Under the pieces are notes generated by a model, which was given only the letters and a program-made list of their open reading frames with translations, did no database searches and was not told the DNA's origin. A stretch of 64,000 nt of DNA from CAYRDC01 sp964422925. Its GTDB lineage: Bacteria > Bacteroidota > Bacteroidia > Chitinophagales > S012-47. Below, one piece after another: positions 1 to 8,828 of this stretch (position 1 is its first letter; each line of letters opens with the position of its first letter). The position numbers and the translations under genes are program-made. The stretch spans positions 60,544 through 124,543 of the forward strand of contig CAYRDC010000007.1 of assembly GCA_964422925.1 (NCBI GenBank). The letters are read 5' to 3'.

Positions 1-1
1 G

Positions 2-1000
2 GGTCGCAGCGGAATGGATCTGGCGGAACCATTAGGGCTGTACAACATACCGGTAACCCGTGTTTCCAATTATTGCGCCTCCGGAGCCGATGCCATCCGC
101 AATGCGGTGAATGCGCTTCGTGCCGGTGAATGCGATGTGGCCCTGGCGCTCGGGGTGGAGAAACTACGCGACCGGGCCCCGCAGGACAGCATTGTGAAAA
201 TGATGGTGGAGCTGGGCCACCCCTTTTATCAGAAAGGATTTACCGCAGCCGGCACTTTTGCTGTTTATGCCAACCGCATGATGAAAGAATTCGGGGTTAC
301 CCGCGAAGACATTGCCGGGGTTTCGGTCAAGAACCATTATCACGGCACCCTGAATGAAAAGGCACACCACCGCAAAGCCGTAAAGCTCGAACAGGTGCTG
401 TCCTCGCCCATGGTAGCCGATCCGTTGACTGTGCTCGACAGTTGCCCCACCACCGATGGCGCCAGCTGCGTGATCCTGGTCAGGGCGGAAGACGTGGATA
501 AAACCAAGCACAACCCGGTGTATATCCGCGGCATGGGCCTGTCGGTATCCACAGGGTGGGACATGCCCTTTTTCGACCCGAACCATGATTTTTTGTCGTT
601 TGAAGCCACACGGCAGGCTGCCAAAACAGCCTACGCGCAGGCCGGCATCACGAACCCCTTGCAGGAATTTGATTTAGTGGAAGTGCATGACTGTTTTTCC
701 ATCGTGGAACTGGTTACTTATGAAGACTTGGGCTTGTGCAAACGGGGAGAAGCCAAGGATATGATCCGTGGGGGCAGTACGCGCCTGGGAGCGGAAATAC
801 CGGTAAATGTAAGCGGTGGCTTATTGTCCTGCGGCCACCCGGTGGGCGCAACGGGTGTGCGTATGGTAACCGAAGTGGTTAACCAGATACGGGGCCGGGC
901 GGGAGCCAGGCAGGTGAATGGCGCGAAAACCGGGCTCACGCACAACATTGGCGGACCGGGAGCCATTGCTTCGGTCATTGTATTATCGTCTGAAAATTAA
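2..1000 (+). CDS. Thiolase, SCP-x/BbsB-like (5' end cut by window edge)
   Basis: Thiolase-fold enzyme expected to cleave a 3-oxoacyl-CoA with CoA. The frame is open from base 2, ahead of the first ATG at 14, so the N-terminus lies outside the window. Visible thiolase features are the nucleophile region NYCASGADA, the motif HNIGGPGA near the C-terminus, and SCGHPVGATG, the histidine motif of the sterol-carrier-protein-x/lipid-transfer branch. This branch includes BbsB of anaerobic toluene degradation, which normally works with a small zinc-ribbon (DUF35) partner; such a gene would have to lie to the left. It sits 11 nt before the mutase small subunit, so one operon is likely. The thiolase family is certain; the substrate is not readable from the sequence. 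Confidence 0.85.
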   Translation, partial: GRSGMDLAEPLGLYNIPVTRVSNYCASGADAIRNAVNALRAGECDVALALGVEKLRDRAPQDSIVKMMVELGHPFYQKGFTAAGTFAVYANRMMKEFGVTREDIAGVSVKNHYHGTLNEKAHHRKAVKLEQVLSSPMVADPLTVLDSCPTTDGASCVILVRAEDVDKTKHNPVYIRGMGLSVSTGWDMPFFDPNHDFLSFEATRQAAKTAYAQAGITNPLQEFDLVEVHDCFSIVELVTYEDLGLCKRGEAKDMIRGGSTRLGAEIPVNVSGGLLSCGHPVGATGVRMVTEVVNQIRGRAGARQVNGAKTGLTHNIGGPGAIASVIVLSSEN

Positions 1001-1011
1001 ATCTATCAGGG

Positions 1012-1443
1012 ATGGGAAAAATAAAAATATTGCTTGCCAAACCTGGACTGGACGGCCACGATGTCGGGGTTAAAGTACTGGCCCAGGCCCTGATCAATGC
1101 GGGTTTTCCGGTAGTTTATACAGGCCTGCGAAAATCCATTGAAGAAATTGTACAACGGGCCATATCGGAGAAAGCAGATGCCATCGGCCTGTCTATTTTA
1201 AGCGGTACGCACCTGGTGCTTTGTGAAAAAATGAAACAGGTCATGGCCGCGGAAGGCCTGGATATACCCTGGGTGGTGGGCGGCAATATCCCGGCTGGGG
1301 ATTGTGACGCTTTGGTTGAAACCGGGGCGGCTGCTGCCTTCCCTACAGGCACTACGATGCAAACCGTGATCCAATATTTCGAATCGCTGGAGAAAAGCCT
1401 GAAAGAAGGAAGACCGGTTCCGGAGTACCGGGTTAACGAATGA
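1012..1443 (+). CDS. B12-binding small subunit of an acyl-CoA mutase
   Basis: A 143-residue stand-alone cobalamin-binding domain, homologous to the C-terminal domain of methylmalonyl-CoA mutase. It carries the base-off/His-on motif DGHDVG (residues 14-19) with the cobalt-ligating His16, then LSILSGTH and GGNIP, which line the nucleotide tail. A separate small subunit is the arrangement of isobutyryl-CoA and 2-hydroxyisobutyryl-CoA mutases and of archaeal methylmalonyl-CoA mutase, not of the fused bacterial MutB. Its stop overlaps the start of the large subunit in an ATGA, so the two are translationally coupled. It forms the holoenzyme with the next gene. Confidence 0.92.
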   Translation: MGKIKILLAKPGLDGHDVGVKVLAQALINAGFPVVYTGLRKSIEEIVQRAISEKADAIGLSILSGTHLVLCEKMKQVMAAEGLDIPWVVGGNIPAGDCDALVETGAAAAFPTGTTMQTVIQYFESLEKSLKEGRPVPEYRVNE

Positions 1444-3080
1444 AAAAAGCGGATATCATGCCTGAAAAAACAAAAACCAAAATAGCAGAACCGGAAAAAA
1501 TATCCGGGGTGTACCTGGAATCCGGCCTGGAAGTGAAACCTTTATACACACTGGAGGATGTACCTCCGGAAGTGCATGGCGAAAGGTCCGGCCAGTACCC
1601 GTTCACTCGGGGCATTCACCCGTTGATGTACCGTAAGCGCCCCTTCACCATCCGGCAGTATGCCGGCTTTGCCACTCCTGCTGAAACCAATGAAAGGTTT
1701 CATTTCCTTATACGTAACGGGCAGACAGGACTGAATGTGGCTTTTGACCTGCCTACGCAGATCGGGCTGGATTCAGACGACCCGAGGGCTTTCGGGGAAG
1801 TGGGAAGAGTGGGCATGGCGGTAGACACCCTGGCTGATTTCGAAACCGCCTTCAAAGGCATTGACCTGGAGAAGATTACCGTTTCCCTGACAATAAACGG
1901 AGCCGCCATTGTTCTGATGGCTATGTATTTTGCCCTGGCCGAGAAATGGGGCTATGACCTGGCCAACCTGCGCGGCACCGCACAAAATGATATCCTGAAG
2001 GAATTTATCGGGCGGGGCACCTGGGTGTTCCCGGTGGACGTGTCGGTCAAACTGGTGGTGGACACCGTGGAATACTGCGCCAACCACGTACCGAAATACA
2101 GCCCCGTGAGTGTGTGCGGCTACCACATCCGGGAGTCGGGCGCTAACCCGGTACAGGAAATGGCCTATGCGTTTTCCATAGCCAAGGCCTATATCGATGA
2201 AACCCTGAAGCGGGGCGTAGACATCGACCATTTTGCATCCAGGCTTTCCTTCAATTTTGATATTTACGGCAACTTCTTTGAGCAGATAGCGAAATTCCGT
2301 GGCGGCAGGCGGCTCTGGGCGCGCATCATCCGGGAGCAATACGGAGCGAAAAACGATAAATCCTGCTGGATGCGTATGATAGCCGGAGGAGGCGGAGGGG
2401 GGCTCACCAAGCAGCAACCTGAAAACAACATCATCCGCAGTGCTTATTATGCCCTGATCAGTGCCTTGTCCGGCACCCAAACCATGGCCCTTTGTTCCTA
2501 TGACGAAGCCTATACCATCCCAACGGAAAAAGCCGCGGAAATCAGCCTGCGCACTATGCAGATCCTGATCCATGAAATGGGAATTTGCGATACGGTGGAT
2601 CCGCTGGGCGGTTCATACTATGTGGAGGCGCTCTCGAGCCGCATGGAATCGGAAATTGAAAAGGAAATGAAAAAGCTGGAGACCCAGGGCGGTATTGTAA
2701 AAAACATCGCCAACGGACGCATCCAGAGCATTATCGCCCACCAGGCTTATGAAAGGGAAAAAGCCATCCAGGAAGGCCGGATCAAAAAAGTGGGTGTAAA
2801 CTGCTATACCCGGGAAGAAGAACCCAAGCCGGTAGCTTTTCATCCATATAACGCCCGGGCTGCTGAGGAAAAAATAGCTGCCCTGAAGCAAATCAAAAAG
2901 GAAAGGGAAAATAAGCGCGTGAAGGACCTGCTCGGTCAGGTCCGGCAGGATGCGCAGGATAATAAGAACCTGATGCCGTCCATCATTGAGGCGGTAAAGG
3001 CTTATGCCACGGTGGGAGAAATCATGCAGGTATTGAAAGACGTGTATGGCGAATTTGAGGAGCCGATAATCTTTTCATAG
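1440..3080 (+). CDS. B12-dependent acyl-CoA mutase, large (substrate) subunit
   Basis: A 546-residue TIM-barrel subunit of the methylmalonyl-CoA mutase superfamily, which catalyses radical carbon-skeleton rearrangement of an acyl-CoA. Family motifs are present: RQYAGF, VAFDLPTQIG, GTAQNDILKEF, GYHIRESGA, DPLGGSYY. It lacks the B12 domain, supplied by the preceding gene. The substrate loop reads TRG-IHP-LMY where methylmalonyl-CoA mutase has TRG-PYAT-MY, and the residue I align with the carboxylate-binding Arg207 is a lysine (SVKL). This argues against plain methylmalonyl-CoA but keeps a positive charge for an acidic substrate. In anaerobic indoleacetate degradation a B12 mutase is proposed to rearrange 2-(2-aminophenyl)succinyl-CoA; that would fit the neighbours, but it is inference. 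A second in-frame ATG at 1458 is also possible as start. Confidence 0.9.
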   Translation: MKKADIMPEKTKTKIAEPEKISGVYLESGLEVKPLYTLEDVPPEVHGERSGQYPFTRGIHPLMYRKRPFTIRQYAGFATPAETNERFHFLIRNGQTGLNVAFDLPTQIGLDSDDPRAFGEVGRVGMAVDTLADFETAFKGIDLEKITVSLTINGAAIVLMAMYFALAEKWGYDLANLRGTAQNDILKEFIGRGTWVFPVDVSVKLVVDTVEYCANHVPKYSPVSVCGYHIRESGANPVQEMAYAFSIAKAYIDETLKRGVDIDHFASRLSFNFDIYGNFFEQIAKFRGGRRLWARIIREQYGAKNDKSCWMRMIAGGGGGGLTKQQPENNIIRSAYYALISALSGTQTMALCSYDEAYTIPTEKAAEISLRTMQILIHEMGICDTVDPLGGSYYVEALSSRMESEIEKEMKKLETQGGIVKNIANGRIQSIIAHQAYEREKAIQEGRIKKVGVNCYTREEEPKPVAFHPYNARAAEEKIAALKQIKKERENKRVKDLLGQVRQDAQDNKNLMPSIIEAVKAYATVGEIMQVLKDVYGEFEEPIIFS

Positions 3081-3081
3081 G

Positions 3082-4290
3082 ATGAAATTACGCACGAGGA
3101 CCATATTGACATTGGAACAGGCGTTGACCCTGCCTTATGCCACCCAGCGATTTGTGCAGCTGGGCTGGCGGGTAATCCGCCTGGAAGCGGCCCCCCGGCC
3201 GGGAAGGCGCTCGGGCGATCCGAACCGTTATATCGGGGAAGATACCGGGGTGGAAGACCTGCATGCTTATTACATAGCCCCCAATATCGGCAAGGAAGCC
3301 ATTACCCTGGACCTGAAATCAGAACAGGGGCAGGCGTTGTTGCGGGAACTGATCCGTAACCTGGACGTGGATGTTTTCATGTGCAATACGCTGCCTGTCA
3401 GGTACCGACAGTTGGGCATTGATTATGAAACCCTGCGCCAGGCCAAACCCGATTTAATCTGGTGCGGTATATCAGCCATGGGCCCGGATTACCCGGAATT
3501 TGCCGGTTATGACCCGGCCCTGCAGGCGATGACCGGCTTCATGTACCTGACCGGGGAACCTGACCGCGACCCCATGCTTTGCGGCCTGCCAATCATTGAC
3601 CTGAAAGCCGGGGATGAAGCTTTTACCCAGGTGTTGTTGGCATTGCTGGAGCGGGAGGAACAGGGAAAAGGCGGCCGGGAAATTCACATCTCAATGGTGC
3701 AGTGTGCGGCTTCCTGGCTGATTACGGCTATGCCGCAGCTTGCGTTTGCTAATGATCCTTCCAGTTGGTTTACCCGGAGTGGGAATGAACACCGAAGCTT
3801 CATTCCTTCCAATTGCTATCCAACAAAAGACGGCTACGCCTACCTGGCCATTGGCAGCGACAGTCAATGGGAAAAGCTGACACAGATTCCCGGCTTTGAA
3901 CACCTCGACAAACTGGAATGGGCAACGAATGAAGGCAGGAAAAAAGAAAAGGATGCGATTTATACCGGCATCCGGGAAGGGCTGAAAAACTATACCACCG
4001 AAGCCTTCCTTGAGATCTGCCGGAAACAAAAACTGGCTGTGGCCCCGGTGTTGTCCATTCTAGAAGTATCTGAAATGGATGTGGTGAAAAAACATATCAT
4101 GAAAACCACGTTGCCGGATGGCAGGACCGTAGCCCTGGCCCCGGCCGCTGTAGATACCGATTACCTGAAAGCCATTGATTATCAATTTGCCTGCGCCCCA
4201 CGGCTGGGAGAACACAATGAGAAAATATTCCGTGAAGCCGGGATCGCCCCAGACCAATTACAGGCGTTGTGGAAAGAAAAAATTATTTGA
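3082..4290 (+). CDS. Family III (CaiB/BaiF) CoA-transferase
   Basis: A 402-residue family III CoA-transferase that moves CoA between an acyl-CoA donor and a free carboxylate. The catalytic aspartate is expected in PIIDLKAGDEA (about residue 172), the place of Asp169 in formyl-CoA transferase; the C-terminal small-domain part (PVLSILEV) is also present. It begins 1 nt after the mutase stop and ends 2 nt before iorA, deep inside the operon. A phenylsuccinyl-CoA transferase of this family (IaaL) acts in anaerobic auxin degradation, and benzylsuccinate CoA-transferase BbsEF is related. An aryl-succinate role here is therefore plausible but unproved. Paralogues in this family cannot be separated by eye. 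Confidence 0.88.
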   Translation: MKLRTRTILTLEQALTLPYATQRFVQLGWRVIRLEAAPRPGRRSGDPNRYIGEDTGVEDLHAYYIAPNIGKEAITLDLKSEQGQALLRELIRNLDVDVFMCNTLPVRYRQLGIDYETLRQAKPDLIWCGISAMGPDYPEFAGYDPALQAMTGFMYLTGEPDRDPMLCGLPIIDLKAGDEAFTQVLLALLEREEQGKGGREIHISMVQCAASWLITAMPQLAFANDPSSWFTRSGNEHRSFIPSNCYPTKDGYAYLAIGSDSQWEKLTQIPGFEHLDKLEWATNEGRKKEKDAIYTGIREGLKNYTTEAFLEICRKQKLAVAPVLSILEVSEMDVVKKHIMKTTLPDGRTVALAPAAVDTDYLKAIDYQFACAPRLGEHNEKIFREAGIAPDQLQALWKEKII

Positions 4291-4292
4291 TT

Positions 4293-7200
4293 ATGGAGAA
4301 ACGGGTAATCGAAATATTGTCAGATTATCAGGAGCCTTACCTGACCTGTGCCATTGGCAACCTGGCCCTGGCCCGGGGCGCCATCGAGGCAGGCGTAAAC
4401 GGAGTGTTTTCCTATCCCGGCACACCTTCTACCGAAATTTCAGAAGCATTCAAACATATCCATCGGTTTCAGCATGCGCCTGACTTTTGCAGGAAATATC
4501 CCGAACTGGTTGAGAACCCGGTGCATTTCGAATATTCGGTAAACGAAAAAGTGGCTCTCGAAAAGGGAATTGCCTTTTCCATCGGTAACAAGGCGGCCAT
4601 GTGTGTTATGAAAAATGTCGGGCTGAATGTGGCTTCGGACGCCTTGATGTCCATTACTTACCAAACCATTATCGGGCCTCTGGTAATCGTTACCTGTGAC
4701 GATCCGGGTTGTTATTCGAGCTCCAATGAACAGGATTCCCGGCACTGGGGGCCAATGGCTTCGGTTCCCGTTTTCAACCCGGCCACCCCTGCCGAAGCAC
4801 TGGTCATGGCCCGTGATGCTTTCCGGCTTTCTGAAAAATTGCGCCTTCCGGTAATCATTCGCATGACAACCCGGGTTTCACACACCCGCGGCACCTTAAC
4901 CTATGGACGGGTTAACCGGGAGCCGAGGGCAGCCGGGTTCCAGCCTTTACCGGAGCATATCAATATCCCGGCCCGGACCGCCAGAGCGCATCAGAAGCTG
5001 CTTGAAAAACTCAGTGACGATATTATCCGGGACTATTGGTTGGATCATAACCGGATGGAAATGCCGCCTAAAAAAACCAGCCTCGGTATTATCAGTTCGG
5101 GGGTAACCTCTGCTTATGTAACGGAGATACTGTATGGCAATGACCTGGCCGGGAAAGTGGCCCATTTGAGCCTGGGGATGTTCTGGCCATTTCCTGAAGA
5201 GCAGGTTTTGTCTTTCCTGGATCGGGGGCTTACAAAAGTCCTTGTAGTGGAAGAGCTTGACCCGCTCATTGAGAAAGAGCTGAGGGCGCTTGTCCAAAGA
5301 CATGGATTGTCCGTTGAGATCCTGGGGAAGGATGACGAAATACTGACTGCGACCGGTGAATATAACCTGGAAATTGTCGGCAAGGCCATAGCCGGGTTTA
5401 CCGGTGAGGAAATCCGGGAAGCAGAGCCGGAACCACTGCCTGACATCGAATCACTGCTGAAAGACCTGCCGCCCCGCCCGCCCACCCTCTGTGCCGGATG
5501 CCCGCACCGGGCCACTTTTTACGCCCTGAAACTGGCCGTTCCGCGCGAACAACCGGAATGGATTCTTTGCGGAGATATCGGCTGCTTCGGCTTGGGCGCG
5601 CTGCCTCCCCTGAAAATGATGGATACCATCAACCACATGGGGATGAGCATTTCCATGGCCCAGGGCCTGCACGAGGCCTTCAGGCACAGCCGGGAGGGAC
5701 GCAAAACCATCGCCCTGGTAGGTGACGGCACCTTCTTCCATTCCGGTATACCTTCGCTGATGAATGCTGTTTTCACCCAGGCCGATATTATGGTGGTGAT
5801 TTTTGACAACCGTACGGTCGGCATGACCGGGCACCAGGAGAATCCTGGCGCCAGCCGGGAAGGAGATCACCGGCAGCTGAATATTGAATCACTGGTCCGG
5901 GGGCTGGGCGTGGACTATGTGGACACCATCACGCCCTTTAACCTACGCGACAGCTTCCCGAAGATTGAACAGGCTCTTAAAACAAAGGGAGTGTCGGTGA
6001 TTATCTCCAAGGCGCCCTGTATCTTCTTACCGGAATTCCTGGAGGAAATGCCCGGAACCTACCGCGTGGAAGTGGACCCGTCATTGTGCAATACCTGCGC
6101 TAACCACGAGGATGAGGAATTGCACTGCTCGCGTTGCGGATCGTCCCGGAGCAATCTGTCTAGGGCAAGGGCCAAGCTTCTGGCAGAAGTCAGGGTCGAA
6201 AGCGAAGCCCAGCTTTGTCCGGCCAATATCTGCAACCACGGATTTTTCCATTCCATCCTGGAGGGAGATTACCGTTCGGCCCTGGAGATTGTCCGCGATA
6301 AAATGCTTTTTGCCCGAACCTGCGGGCACATATGCCACCGGCCCTGCGAATTGTTCAGCGGCCTGCCTTCTTCCGAAACGATTCCCATCCGGGCCCTAAA
6401 GAAATTTGTTTCCCAGGTCGAACCGCATTTCAATGATTTCAGCGGGCCACTCGAGCGCGCGAAAAAAGCTGCTCCCAAAGGAAAAAAAGTAGCCATTGTC
6501 GGCTGCGGGCCGGCCGGCCTCAGCGCGGCCTACGACCTTTTGCAGGCCGGTTACACCGTGGAAATGTATGAACGGGAAAACCGTCCCGGTGGCATGCTTA
6601 CCTATGCCATCCCCGATTTCAGAATGGATAAGTCCGGGCTCCAGGCCGAAATGGGAATGATCGAAAAAATGGGGGTTGTCATTCACTACAATACCTCCCT
6701 GGGTAAGGACATTTTCCTGGATCAGCTGCGGCAGGATTTTGACGCGGTGATCCTGGCCATAGGCATGAGCCGGTCCAAGAAGCTGGATATGGTGGAACAA
6801 CTGGCCGGGAAACATCAACGATACGATGCCCTTGGTTTTTTGAAGAAGTATCATACCAATACCCTTGAAATCAAAAAGTCTGCCCGCTTCCTGGTCATTG
6901 GTGGCGGCAACAGCGCTATGGATGTGGCCCGCACGGCCAGGCGGCTCCACCCGGAAAACGAAGTCTGGGTGTCGTGCATCGAGTACCGCGATAATATGCC
7001 TGCCTTCGAAGAAGAAATCGAGGAAACCCTGCAGGAAGGCATACGCCTGGCGGCCGGCACCAAACTGGCCGATATTGTTCCGGGCGATGAAAACCTGGGC
7101 ATCACCCTGGCTGATTTTGAGAGCGGGGAACCTGTTGAGGAATTCCGCGTGGATTACATCCTGACCGCCATCGGGCAACAGGGTGATCCCGAAAGCCTGA

Positions 7201-7697
7201 AGGGCATTGATGCCGGGGAAATGGATGAGCAGTACCGCCTACGCACCGATCCGGAAACAGGTGCGCTGCATTCAGGCAACCTGTTCGCGGCCGGTGATCT
7301 GGAAACCGGCAACCACATGAGCATAATCGGTGCCATTGCCAGCGGGAAAAAAGCGGCCGCGGGGGTAAGAAAGCTGCTGGAAGCCTACCCATGGCCCTAT
7401 GAAGGCCTGCGGGCTTTGCAAAGGCTCAATACCCAAAAACCGGAAGCCAAAACCCCGAAAGAGTGGAAGCAGGAAGATATGTTGCTGGCAGATATCGCGC
7501 GGTTCGATTTGTTTCAGGCCTGCGGGAAATGCAACCATTGCATTGAGAATTTCGGCTGCCCGTCCCTGGTCCGGGTCAACGGCAAGGTGCAGGTGGATCA
7601 AACCACATGTACCAGGTGCGGGCTGTGCATAGATGTTTGCCCCAATAATGCCATCCATTGGGTAAAAATTGAAGAACCGGTGATGCAGTCTGTATAA
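4293..7697 (+). CDS. iorA: Fused IorA-GltD-ferredoxin: indolepyruvate-type 2-oxoacid oxidoreductase alpha subunit with NAD(P)H module
   Basis: An 1134-residue fusion. Residues about 1-600 are IorA: thiamine pyrimidine-binding part with YPGTPSTEI, then the diphosphate-binding part with GDGTFFHSG near residue 477. Residues about 640-1050 are a glutamate-synthase-small-subunit-like flavin reductase with Cys-rich N-part (CPANICNHG, CGHICHRPCE), FAD motif GCGPAG near 737, NAD(P) motif GGGNSAMD and a C-terminal FAD motif (FAAGD). From about 1077 come two iron-sulfur Cys motifs (CGKCNHC; CTRCGLCIDVCP). It would oxidise an aryl-pyruvate to arylacetyl-CoA, and the reductase module suggests electrons can pass to NAD(P)+, as PadH does in phenylglyoxylate oxidoreductase. 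Start at 4293 (ATG) is chosen over GTG 4269, which overlaps the previous gene. Confidence 0.93.
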   Translation: MEKRVIEILSDYQEPYLTCAIGNLALARGAIEAGVNGVFSYPGTPSTEISEAFKHIHRFQHAPDFCRKYPELVENPVHFEYSVNEKVALEKGIAFSIGNKAAMCVMKNVGLNVASDALMSITYQTIIGPLVIVTCDDPGCYSSSNEQDSRHWGPMASVPVFNPATPAEALVMARDAFRLSEKLRLPVIIRMTTRVSHTRGTLTYGRVNREPRAAGFQPLPEHINIPARTARAHQKLLEKLSDDIIRDYWLDHNRMEMPPKKTSLGIISSGVTSAYVTEILYGNDLAGKVAHLSLGMFWPFPEEQVLSFLDRGLTKVLVVEELDPLIEKELRALVQRHGLSVEILGKDDEILTATGEYNLEIVGKAIAGFTGEEIREAEPEPLPDIESLLKDLPPRPPTLCAGCPHRATFYALKLAVPREQPEWILCGDIGCFGLGALPPLKMMDTINHMGMSISMAQGLHEAFRHSREGRKTIALVGDGTFFHSGIPSLMNAVFTQADIMVVIFDNRTVGMTGHQENPGASREGDHRQLNIESLVRGLGVDYVDTITPFNLRDSFPKIEQALKTKGVSVIISKAPCIFLPEFLEEMPGTYRVEVDPSLCNTCANHEDEELHCSRCGSSRSNLSRARAKLLAEVRVESEAQLCPANICNHGFFHSILEGDYRSALEIVRDKMLFARTCGHICHRPCELFSGLPSSETIPIRALKKFVSQVEPHFNDFSGPLERAKKAAPKGKKVAIVGCGPAGLSAAYDLLQAGYTVEMYERENRPGGMLTYAIPDFRMDKSGLQAEMGMIEKMGVVIHYNTSLGKDIFLDQLRQDFDAVILAIGMSRSKKLDMVEQLAGKHQRYDALGFLKKYHTNTLEIKKSARFLVIGGGNSAMDVARTARRLHPENEVWVSCIEYRDNMPAFEEEIEETLQEGIRLAAGTKLADIVPGDENLGITLADFESGEPVEEFRVDYILTAIGQQGDPESLKGIDAGEMDEQYRLRTDPETGALHSGNLFAAGDLETGNHMSIIGAIASGKKAAAGVRKLLEAYPWPYEGLRALQRLNTQKPEAKTPKEWKQEDMLLADIARFDLFQACGKCNHCIENFGCPSLVRVNGKVQVDQTTCTRCGLCIDVCPNNAIHWVKIEEPVMQSV

Positions 7698-7705
7698 ACC
7701 ATGCT

Positions 7706-8332
7706 ATGCAAAAAGGGATGAACCATAAAAGGGAAGTTGTGAAGCTGATGATCGCAGGGGTCGGAGGGCAGGGAGTGGTATACCTGACCGATTTACTGGT
7801 CAAATCCGCCTTGCTGGCCGGCATACCGGTAGCCACCAGCGAGATCCATGGCCTGTCCCAAAGAGCCGGGTCTGTTGTGGCCGGGTTAACCTTTGGACAG
7901 GGCGGATTCGGATTCGTGGAAAAAGGAGGGGCGCATTTCCTGCTGGGGCTGGAAGCGCTGGAAGGCTTGCGCTGCGCGAATTACCTGAACCGGGAAAGCC
8001 GGGCAGTGATTGACAGCCATCGAATATTACCCTATGCCGTGAATGCCGGAGTATCCCGGTATCCGGATGTGGAGCTGTTCAGGAAAAAGCTGGCAGCCCA
8101 AATACGGGAACTGGTCTGGATTGATGAAAAAGAAGTAGATACCACGCACCGGAATATGTATATCGTGGGTAAAGCTTGTCAATTGGAGGGATTTCCCGTA
8201 CCGGCTGAATATATCCGCATGGCCATTGAAAACAAAGGCGACCGGCATGTAAAAAGCAACCTCGAAGTATTTAATAAAGCCATTGGAAATAATCCGAAAA
8301 AAAGCCGCGTATATGGAGAAACAGCCCGTTGA
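7706..8332 (+). CDS. iorB: Indolepyruvate oxidoreductase beta subunit (IorB)
   Basis: A 208-residue gamma-domain protein of 2-oxoacid:ferredoxin oxidoreductases, with GVGGQGVVYL near the start and the conserved SEIHGLSQRAGSV segment. It pairs with the fused IorA 8 nt upstream to form an indolepyruvate-type enzyme acting on aromatic 2-oxoacids such as indolepyruvate or phenylpyruvate. An alternative start lies at 7718 (MNHKR). Its last 20 nt overlap the start of the molybdenum hydroxylase small subunit, which ties the two enzymes into one transcript. Family assignment is firm; preference among aryl-pyruvates is not visible. Confidence 0.93.
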   Translation: MQKGMNHKREVVKLMIAGVGGQGVVYLTDLLVKSALLAGIPVATSEIHGLSQRAGSVVAGLTFGQGGFGFVEKGGAHFLLGLEALEGLRCANYLNRESRAVIDSHRILPYAVNAGVSRYPDVELFRKKLAAQIRELVWIDEKEVDTTHRNMYIVGKACQLEGFPVPAEYIRMAIENKGDRHVKSNLEVFNKAIGNNPKKSRVYGETAR

Positions 8333-8825
8333 AATTCATTTTTATCTGAACGGAAAACCTGTTACCAGGAAGGTCAAACCGGCTACCTTGCTACTTGACC
8401 TGCTCCGGGACGACCTGAAGCTGAAAGGCACCAAGCCCGGCTGCCATGAAGGGGAATGCGGGGCCTGCACCGTGCTGGTGGATGGCCGGGCGGTGAATTC
8501 CTGTCTGTTTCTGGCGGTAAACGCGGAAGGCAGGAAAATTACCACCATAGAAGGAATTCAATCAGGAGATGGCCAGCTCGATGAAGTGCAGGATGCCATG
8601 CTGCAGCATTGGGCAGTGCAATGTGGTTTCTGTACCCCGGGCATGGTGATGTCCATTACTTCCTTCAGAAACCGTTGCCGGGAAATGGGGATTGATCCCG
8701 GCCGGGAACTGATCCGCAAAAACCTTGAAGGCAATCTTTGCCGATGCACCGGGTATGTGAAGATTATTGAAGCCGTGGAAAGCCTTTTTCATAAACCGGA
8801 AACTTCCGAAGCCAAAAGCCATTAA
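8313..8825 (+). CDS. Molybdenum hydroxylase (xanthine dehydrogenase family), [2Fe-2S] subunit
   Basis: A 170-residue small subunit with two [2Fe-2S] domains. The plant-ferredoxin type cluster is bound by the motif starting GCHEGECGACTV, with a further Cys in NSCLF; the second is the helical domain with QCGFCTPGMVMS and CRCTGY. It passes electrons from the molybdenum site to FAD. ATG 8313 is preferred to 8283 because it begins MEKQPVEIHF just before the ferredoxin fold; it still overlaps iorB by 20 nt. It is followed after 3 nt by the large subunit. Relatives include 4-hydroxybenzoyl-CoA reductase HcrC, nicotinate/isoquinoline-type hydroxylases and the indoleacetate-induced dehydrogenase of Azoarcus. 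Confidence 0.93.
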   Translation: MEKQPVEIHFYLNGKPVTRKVKPATLLLDLLRDDLKLKGTKPGCHEGECGACTVLVDGRAVNSCLFLAVNAEGRKITTIEGIQSGDGQLDEVQDAMLQHWAVQCGFCTPGMVMSITSFRNRCREMGIDPGRELIRKNLEGNLCRCTGYVKIIEAVESLFHKPETSEAKSH

Positions 8826-8828
8826 GCA

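Noticed and set aside
1773..2573. Open frame of 266 codons on the minus strand
   Set aside because: Antisense to the mutase large subunit; shadow of a G/C-rich third codon position.
1012..3080. Calling the mutase mutA/mutB (methylmalonyl-CoA mutase)
   Set aside because: Split B12 domain and altered pocket residues make a different substrate more likely.
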